A stretch of 64,000 nucleotides of DNA, taken from Rachycentron canadum (Eukaryota > Chordata > Actinopteri > Carangiformes > Rachycentridae). Where the stretch lies: NCBI GenBank assembly GCA_038496675.1, contig CM076656.1, positions 16,512,134 to 16,576,133 on the forward strand. Reading direction: 5' to 3'. Below, piece by piece: positions 60,963-64,000 of this stretch. The notes beneath the pieces are model-generated. The model had not been told where the DNA came from and made no database searches. It saw only the letters and a program-made list of their open reading frames with translations. The stretch's first letter is position 1. The number at the start of each line of letters is the position of its first letter. A program made the translations under genes and the position numbers.

Positions 60963-63727
60963 TCAGTAAGGGCGGCTGGCATCCTTCGGTCTCTTTAGCT
61001 GGACTTTCAACCTCTTCATGCCAATCTGAAAGCCATTCATGGCTTGGATAGCTGCCTGTGCACTAGCAGGGTTGTCGAAGCTCACGAAGCCTGTGGAAAA
61101 AAAAAAAAATCAATTAGGTCTAATGACAACAATTTAATCATGAGTGTTATGAATTATCTTTAAGGTGACAATTTCGGTCAATATTTACAGATTATATTTA
61201 TTACAAATGGCCCAACTAGCAGTCAGAAACAATTACATATTTTTTTAAAATATACAATAATGGAGTGGACATGGAGTATAAATAAGAATCTGTTTTCACT
61301 GCTTGATCATCATGGCCTGTCTTCCGAAGGTGAAGTAGCTGTAGCACTTTCAAGCTGTTTAACAAATGCTCAGTGCCTGATACAATATGCTATAAAGTTC
61401 GCATGGAAGAGATTTTATATCAAACAGTATTGTGATCCATCAGCACAGTGGCCCTGAGAGCTCAGTGCGCTGCAACTTAAGATAACACATGCAAAGCAGA
61501 CAGAGCGTTTTCATCAATGTGACAACAAACACGCTGCAAAAATACTCGTAATGCAAGTGTGTGGCAAGTGATCAACCTAGCTGGGACACATTTGTTGTTC
61601 CCCATAAGGTAACACAGGAAAGGATTCTTCTAATTCCAGTTAAATATTGTGTTTTTTAACAAATAAACAGAGGAAAATAATTTATCAGTAATTGGTTTTG
61701 TTTTTGCTTTTTCTGACAGTTAAATTTTACTTGTAAAGAACATGTTTCATAGCACAGAGATCTTAATTACATCAGCAGATTGCAGTCCACTGAAAATCAG
61801 TAGTGACAAGTTCATCCCTCTAAATATTTACCAAAATATTTTTAACCTAATAATGTTCTTTTCAGTGTGGCTTTTATAAAATATATAAATGAATGAGGAC
61901 AAGTGAATGCCCAAAGTAGTTTGAGCAAAACAAGAGCAAACAGTTCATCATGAGGAGACAGGTCTGCTGCAGACACTAAAAGCCCTCCAAGCATTTCCCC
62001 AAAATACACCCCTCCTCAAACCTACGCTGAACATCCTGTTTCCATCATGTGTAAAAATAAAGCCTTGAGAATCCAGTGACCAGAAACTGCATTGGAGTGT
62101 GTCTCCGCTTGATGCGCTCCCCTGTGTCTGTGGTGTCATTAGGAACAGTCGATGACCCATGAAAAACAGCAGGAGCCTCTCCACGTCCACAGCCACCTGG
62201 GGGAGATGTCTGCCTGGCCCGCTCGGCTCTTGGTTGGCCCATTAGGGCGAGGGGCTGGGCAGCTAGGAGGAGGGCTGAATGGAAGTCTGAAGCAAGTACA
62301 GAGCAGGGAAAGGAGGTGACCTCCTAACCCACCATCAGGTTAACACATTCGAGGAGGGGAACGGAGATGAGATCGAGAGGCGATGCTGGCTTAAAGCTCT
62401 AAGCCCTTAGCTCAGTCTTGTCACACGAGTGTGCTCTCTCTTTCTCTGTGTTTCCCATTCTTTTGCACACCATCAATCTAAGTTTATCCCCTCTTTCTCT
62501 TTTCTAGATTAATTACACCAGTGTGCTCCATCCTTCCCCAGGCCTAACATTATGTTGTAAATGCATAGTGTACAAGTCAATACTGCAAATAGCTCTTCTT
62601 TCATGAATTTATATGTTATTAAGTTCCCCCAGGGAGACAGGACCGCCGATCAATTTTGCTCAGGGTTCTTTGGTTCCCTGAAGTGAAAACAAATGCTGAT
62701 CCATAACTGTCCTTTGCCTTTCTGCCCCTCCCCAACATCCCAGCCTGCCTCCTCAAAGTTTTTATAAGCCCCAGGGCTTGTTGGTGTGTGCAGGCTGACA
62801 GAGCTAAATGGGACAGGAGGTTGTGGAGGTGTGTGAATCAGCCTCAGCTGTGAGGGTATTGACAGATATTGGGGTTACAGAACGGTAATGTGGATGCTGA
62901 TGCAGCACCTTAAGGTTTCCAGGTCACACGGCTGCCAAACTGAAACAAGGACATGGTCTCTGATTGACTGCATCATGGCTAGTTTGGACACAGTGTACTC
63001 AGTGCATTTTTTTTTCCCATGGTGCCAAAACACAACAGTCATCAAGATGCAAATTCAGGTCAGTCAGTCAGGGCTAAGATCATAAGACCATTCAGTCCTC
63101 TGTGTCTATGTTCTCAAATGTCATCAGAATGCACCACAATTAAGATATATATATGTATGTCTGTGCGTGTGTTTTTTTTTTTTGTTTTTTTTTTCAAGGA
63201 CAATTTTCAATTTCTGTGAACACTCACTATGAATCTTTCAGTCTAAGCTTTTGAATAATTTGAAACTACAAGAGATCAGACTGCAAAAACTGTTTTGTTT
63301 TGTGGAAGAGCATATTGCTATGTGCCTGAACGCATTTACTATGAATGTATTTAATAAAAAAGGAAGTAAGGGTTTTTTGGGGTTTTTTTTTTACCCCTCT
63401 ATGAATCTCTGCTCCTTTACATACTATAAAGCAGAGTAGAGACCTGTGCATCCAAATCTACCATCATTTCATCAATGTGAAAGTCACATATAATCACAGT
63501 AAAATCATATCATGAAAAAAAAAAAAAATCAGTAAAATGTACAAAAGGGTAAAAGTCAGTGTGAGAGGCAGAGAATAACACACCGAAGCACTTGCTCTGG
63601 TTGGTTGCCCGGTCCATGAAGACCTTAGAAGAGATGACAGTGCCGAAGGGCAAAAACATCTGCATGAGTTCATTGTCTCCAAACTCCTGTGGCAGGTGGT
63701 AGATGAACAGGTTACAGCCTTCTGGGC
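60963..63727 (-). CDS. celf5: CELF family RNA-binding protein (CELF5-like), last two coding exons
   Basis: 3' end of a CUGBP/Elav-like factor, a regulator of splicing and mRNA stability that binds UG-rich RNA. Exons in transcript order: 63727-63584 (144 nt) and 61090-60963 (stop TGA 60965-60963), joined across a GT-AG intron in phase 1. They encode the third RRM: GPEGCNLFIYHLPQEFGDNE with RNP2 LFIYHL, then MQMFLPFGTVISSKVFMDRA. RNP1 KCFGFVSF is interrupted by the intron after the first base of its Gly codon. The end is MKRLKVQLKRPKDASRPY, the canonical family C terminus. The FGD and SSKVFMDRATNQ wording fits CELF4/5/6 rather than CELF1/2/3, and the 19p13.3-like neighbours favour celf5. Upstream exons with RRM1, RRM2 and the linker lie beyond 64000. 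DNA from 63728 to the window end is intron with nothing recognised. Confidence 0.93.
61091..63583 (-). other. CELF gene last intron
   Basis: About 2.5 kb between the two RRM3 exons. Mostly unique AT-rich DNA with T runs (63172-63193) and no coding exon. A block at 62490-62890 stands out as possible regulatory sequence. Confidence 0.8.
62490..62890. promoter_or_regulatory. Candidate intronic conserved element
   Basis: Unique, high-complexity DNA with CTAGATTAATTACACC, GGACCGCCGATCAATTTTGC, CTTTGGTTCCCTG and AGTTTTTATAAGCCCCAGGG. Low-complexity CT-rich sequence precedes it. Call rests on texture only. Confidence 0.3.
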
Positions 63728-64000
63728 CTGGATACGGAGAAAGGGAGAGACAGAGAGAGGGAAGGGGGAGAAAAACAGCTGTGAATTTGTTATTTTCATC
63801 TATGCACTCTCTCAAGTCGACCAAATTAAGATAAGTGGAAATAGATTTCCAGGATGTCTGTGACATTATCAGTGATAAAACTGTTCCTACTGTTCTTAAA
63901 CACACGAGAATAAATTGAAAAGTTTTTGCCTTGATTTGCTGATACCGTGTGGATATTGAGAATACATTTAAAATTTCTATTTACATTTAACCAACTTTTT

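Noticed and set aside
60963..63727. Assignment to ELAVL (Hu) proteins or to CELF1/2
   Set aside because: The GPEGCNLFIYHLPQEF start and KRLKVQLKRPKD end are CELF-specific, and the FGD/SSKVFMDRA wording fits CELF4/5/6 better than CELF1/2.

Overview
The window is nuclear DNA from a ray-finned (teleost) fish, probably a percomorph. The evidence is spliced genes with GT-AG introns, AATAAA poly(A) signals, dense microsatellites and several interspersed repeat families typical of teleosts. It also has a repulsive guidance molecule gene that best fits the fish lineage rgmd. Nothing is operonic, viral, prokaryotic or CRISPR-like. Annotation was by eye: splice sites were chosen where reading frame, GT-AG and homology to remembered family sequences agree.

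Layout. 1-3.4 kb: last exons (+) and 3' UTR of a spindlin family histone reader that starts before the window. 4.1-6.2 kb (-): complete four-exon mic13/QIL1, a mitochondrial MICOS subunit, tail-to-tail with spindlin. 6.7-10.05 kb (+): complete six-exon hsd11b1l, an SDR-family 11-beta-hydroxysteroid dehydrogenase 1-like enzyme, head-to-head with mic13 across about 0.5 kb that must hold both promoters. 10.05-43.5 kb: a gene-poor stretch with no supportable coding exon. It has microsatellites, degraded teleost repeats, a foldback element, a G-quadruplex-prone run and scattered regions that look like conserved regulatory DNA. 43.7-51.4 kb (+): complete three-exon RGM gene (best call rgmd), coding 433 aa. 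51.4-55.8 kb: intergenic, with two unrecognised coding-like islands on the minus strand. 55.8-64 kb (-): long putative 3' UTR and the last two coding exons of a CELF family RNA-binding protein (celf5-like) that continues beyond the window.

The genes do not form a pathway. Their value together is synteny. MICOS13 and HSD11B1L are neighbours on human 19p13.3, where CELF5 also lies, so the window looks like the fish counterpart of that region with an RGM gene retained in it. The gene-poor flank next to a developmental signalling gene suggests a regulatory landscape for it, but this is inference. No new multi-gene system was found. The items most worth checking are a UG-repeat 3' splice site in hsd11b1l, the unrecognised islands at 52.9-53.15 kb and 55.26-55.49 kb, the foldback element at 13.4 kb, and the candidate enhancers.
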